DNA from: Planctomycetia bacterium
Lineage (GTDB): Bacteria > Planctomycetota > Phycisphaerae > Phycisphaerales > SM1A02
Direction of reading: 5' to 3'
NCBI GenBank assembly: GCA_005804005.1
Contig: SYPI01000163.1
Location: 1-6,002 of the forward strand
Length of the DNA: 6,002 nucleotides
Shown here: positions 4,713 to 6,002 of the stretch, piece by piece
Position numbering within the stretch: position 1 is the first letter of the stretch
Layout of the letters: each line of letters opens with the position of its first letter
Made by a program: the position numbers and the translations under genes
The notes under the pieces: model-generated
The model's input: only the letters and a program-made list of their open reading frames with translations
The model's database searches: none
What the model was told of the DNA's origin: nothing

Positions 4713-6002
4713 CTACGGGTTCCTCGCCACGCGGAACCCGAGGTCAGCCCACGCTTGGTAACTGGCGATCGAGCCGCGGCGTGATACTCGCATTCCAAGC
4801 CCAGTGTCGGTCCAGCCGCTGCCGCGAACCACATGGAAGTAATCGCCGGTTGGCGGACCAGTTGGATTGGTCTGCGCTCCGGCACTGTAGTAGCCCCACC
4901 AGTCCGCGAGCCATTCGCCGACATTGCCAGACATGTCATGAATCCCCAACGAGTTTGCAGCCTTCAGACCAACGGCATGAGTTTGATTGCCGGCATTGCT
5001 GGAGATCCACCCCAAGAGCAAGGCGGAGTCGGGATAGTTGGTCCCAGATGGAAACTGCGGAGAACCGTGGTAAGCCGTCGTAGTTCCAGCCCGACACGCA
5101 TACTCCCATTCGGCCTCGGTCGGCAGGCGCATGCTGGTGGCACTCAAGAAACTCTGGATCATCCCCCACCCCACCTGTTCCACCGGACGGTTGGCCGAGT
5201 CGCTCAGCCCTTGGAATGACGACGGGTTGAAGACCATTATCGGCGTCCACTGTGACTGCGTAACTTCATACCGCCCGATGTAAAACGCGTTGGTGAGTGT
5301 CACCGGGTGTACCGGCTGCTCATCAGTCAGGCAGCCACCACCCACCGGCGGAACGATGCAGCCCATGTTGAAGGAGCCCGGCGGCACCAACACCATCTCG
5401 ATTTGCGTGAGGTTGTCACGGACACGCCACGGCAGGCCGGTGGCGATGATGGCCTCGCGCAGCGATTGGCTGACCACGACCAGCGGATGCGGAAGCATCT
5501 CAATGGGCGTGCACCAGCCTGGGATGTAGGTGAATAGACCGGCGGCTACTGCCGTCCCCTTGGGCGTGGTGACCGCGACATCCGCCAGACCGACGGTTCC
5601 AGCAGGCGTGACACAGGACACGGCGGTGGCGCTGAGGGAAAGGACATTCGTTGCCGCTACTCCGTCGAGTGTCACGCCGGTGGCGCCGCCGAGGTAACTG
5701 CCGAAAATGGTGATTGCCGTTCCCCCGGCGGTGGTCCCGAACGCTGGCGTCACGCTAGTGATCGCCTGCAGCACATATGTGAATGGTGCTGGGGCGGTGG
5801 CAGTCCCCGTGGGCGCATTGACAATGACGGCCGCCTCACCGAGTGCCCCGGCTGGTGAAACCGCGCGCAGCAAGGTCGGCGAGATCACCTGCAGGCCGGT
5901 GCAAGGAGCGCCGCCGATGCTGACCCCGGTGGACTCACCGAGGTTGAATCCGTTGATGGTGATCAGCGTTCCGCCAAGGGTGGACCCGGTCTGCGGGGAA
6001 AC
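4713..6002 (-). CDS. IPT/TIG repeat protein with C-terminal FGE-sulfatase (SUMF1-like) domain (3' part, N-terminus outside window)
   Basis: The open frame runs unbroken to the window edge, giving 429 residues of a longer protein. Two tandem IPT/TIG Ig-like modules come first (about 1-77 and 81-160), each ending in PFTYV or LFTYI. A linker of about 35 residues contains TGLPWRVRDN. The FGE-sulfatase fold (about 198-427) follows: MVLVPPGSFNMG, DEQPVHPVTLTNAFYIGRYE, the RLPTEAEWEYACRAGT core (292-307), LGIHDMSGNVGEWLADWW (352-369), VVRGSGW (391-397) and the closing GFRVARNP. Genuine formylglycine-generating enzymes need two cysteines shortly after the RGGSW-like motif to bind copper. Here that stretch reads TDTGLGMRVSRRG, with none. 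It is therefore probably not an oxygenase making formylglycine but a binding or structural member, as in other EgtB/PvdO/SUMF1 relatives. IPT/TIG modules suggest an extracellular or surface location. More modules and a signal peptide are expected upstream, unseen. Confidence 0.92.
   Translation of the reverse strand, partial: VSPQTGSTLGGTLITINGFNLGESTGVSIGGAPCTGLQVISPTLLRAVSPAGALGEAAVIVNAPTGTATAPAPFTYVLQAITSVTPAFGTTAGGTAITIFGSYLGGATGVTLDGVAATNVLSLSATAVSCVTPAGTVGLADVAVTTPKGTAVAAGLFTYIPGWCTPIEMLPHPLVVVSQSLREAIIATGLPWRVRDNLTQIEMVLVPPGSFNMGCIVPPVGGGCLTDEQPVHPVTLTNAFYIGRYEVTQSQWTPIMVFNPSSFQGLSDSANRPVEQVGWGMIQSFLSATSMRLPTEAEWEYACRAGTTTAYHGSPQFPSGTNYPDSALLLGWISSNAGNQTHAVGLKAANSLGIHDMSGNVGEWLADWWGYYSAGAQTNPTGPPTGDYFHVVRGSGWTDTGLGMRVSRRGSIASYQAWADLGFRVARNP
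4716..4740. terminator. Inverted repeat at the convergent gene junction, possible terminator
   Basis: CGGGTTCC at 4716-4723 pairs perfectly with GGAACCCG at 4733-4740 across a 9-base loop, giving an 8-bp GC-rich stem just past the HIT stop. It lies within the last codons of the IPT/TIG-FGE gene. Neither side has a T-run, so it is not a classical intrinsic terminator. Part of the symmetry comes from codons for the conserved FRVAR ending. A stem of this size could arise by chance about once in a window this long; position is the main argument. Confidence 0.3.
5523..6002 (-). repeat. Two tandem IPT/TIG modules (protein-level repeat, array continues past the window)
   Basis: Each module is about 80 codons and follows the same order: SPQTGSTLGGTLITINGFNL versus TPAFGTTAGGTAITIFGSYL, then STGVSIGGAPC versus ATGVTLDGVAA, then a Pro-Ala-Gly turn, then an APTGTA or TPKGTA segment, then FTYV or FTYI. 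The DNA has diverged clearly between copies, so this is an old duplication rather than a recent expansion. The first visible module begins just inside the window edge, so further copies are likely beyond base 6002. Confidence 0.75.

Noticed and set aside
4430..5083. Plus-strand open frame of 217 codons across the HIT gene end and the FGE domain
   Set aside because: It is a frame-shifted shadow of the HIT gene and then antisense to the FGE domain. The Arg/Ser/His-rich composition has no family signal.
4713..5300. True formylglycine-generating enzyme (sulfatase maturation)
   Set aside because: The C-terminal segment lacks the paired copper-binding cysteines, and no sulfatase gene is nearby.

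Overview
The window is a compact, GC-rich bacterial chromosome segment with almost no non-coding DNA; the largest gap between genes is 44 bases. It holds seven protein genes and no recognisable RNA gene, CRISPR array, insertion sequence or phage gene. The best guess for the organism is a member of the Planctomycetota, perhaps Phycisphaerae-like. This rests on the wording of the ParA Walker region ([15 protein letters not shown]), the fusion of IPT/TIG modules to an FGE-sulfatase domain ending in GFRVARNP, and two secreted or envelope-type proteins with no recognisable family. It is an inference from family resemblance; no marker gene is present.

Minus-strand block, 4269 down to 1: nadC (quinolinate phosphoribosyltransferase), birA (biotin protein ligase without a DNA-binding domain), a 225-residue protein with a signal peptide, a 529-residue protein of unknown function, and the 5' part of a parA-type ATPase gene. 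nadC/birA overlap by 4 bases (ATGA), birA and the 225-residue gene are 9 bases apart, and the two unknown genes overlap by 4 bases (GTGA). The four therefore look like one translationally coupled operon combining NAD synthesis, protein biotinylation and two uncharacterised proteins. parA follows after 44 bases and has its own -10-like hexamer; its C-terminal part, and any parB, lie beyond base 1.

Plus strand, 4296-4706: a complete HIT-family nucleotide hydrolase/transferase. It is divergent from nadC across only 26 bases, and those bases contain two overlapping, oppositely facing -10-like hexamers. It converges on the next gene with 6 bases between the stops.

Minus strand, 6002 down to 4713: the 3' 429 codons of a larger gene whose product has at least two tandem IPT/TIG Ig-like modules followed by an FGE-sulfatase (SUMF1-like) domain that lacks the catalytic cysteines. 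It is probably a surface or secreted binding protein. Its start is outside the window.

No clearly new multi-gene system is visible. The points most worth checking are the conserved-looking pair of unknown genes inside the nadC-birA-parA block, signs of leaderless and bidirectional transcription, and the IPT/TIG-FGE protein.
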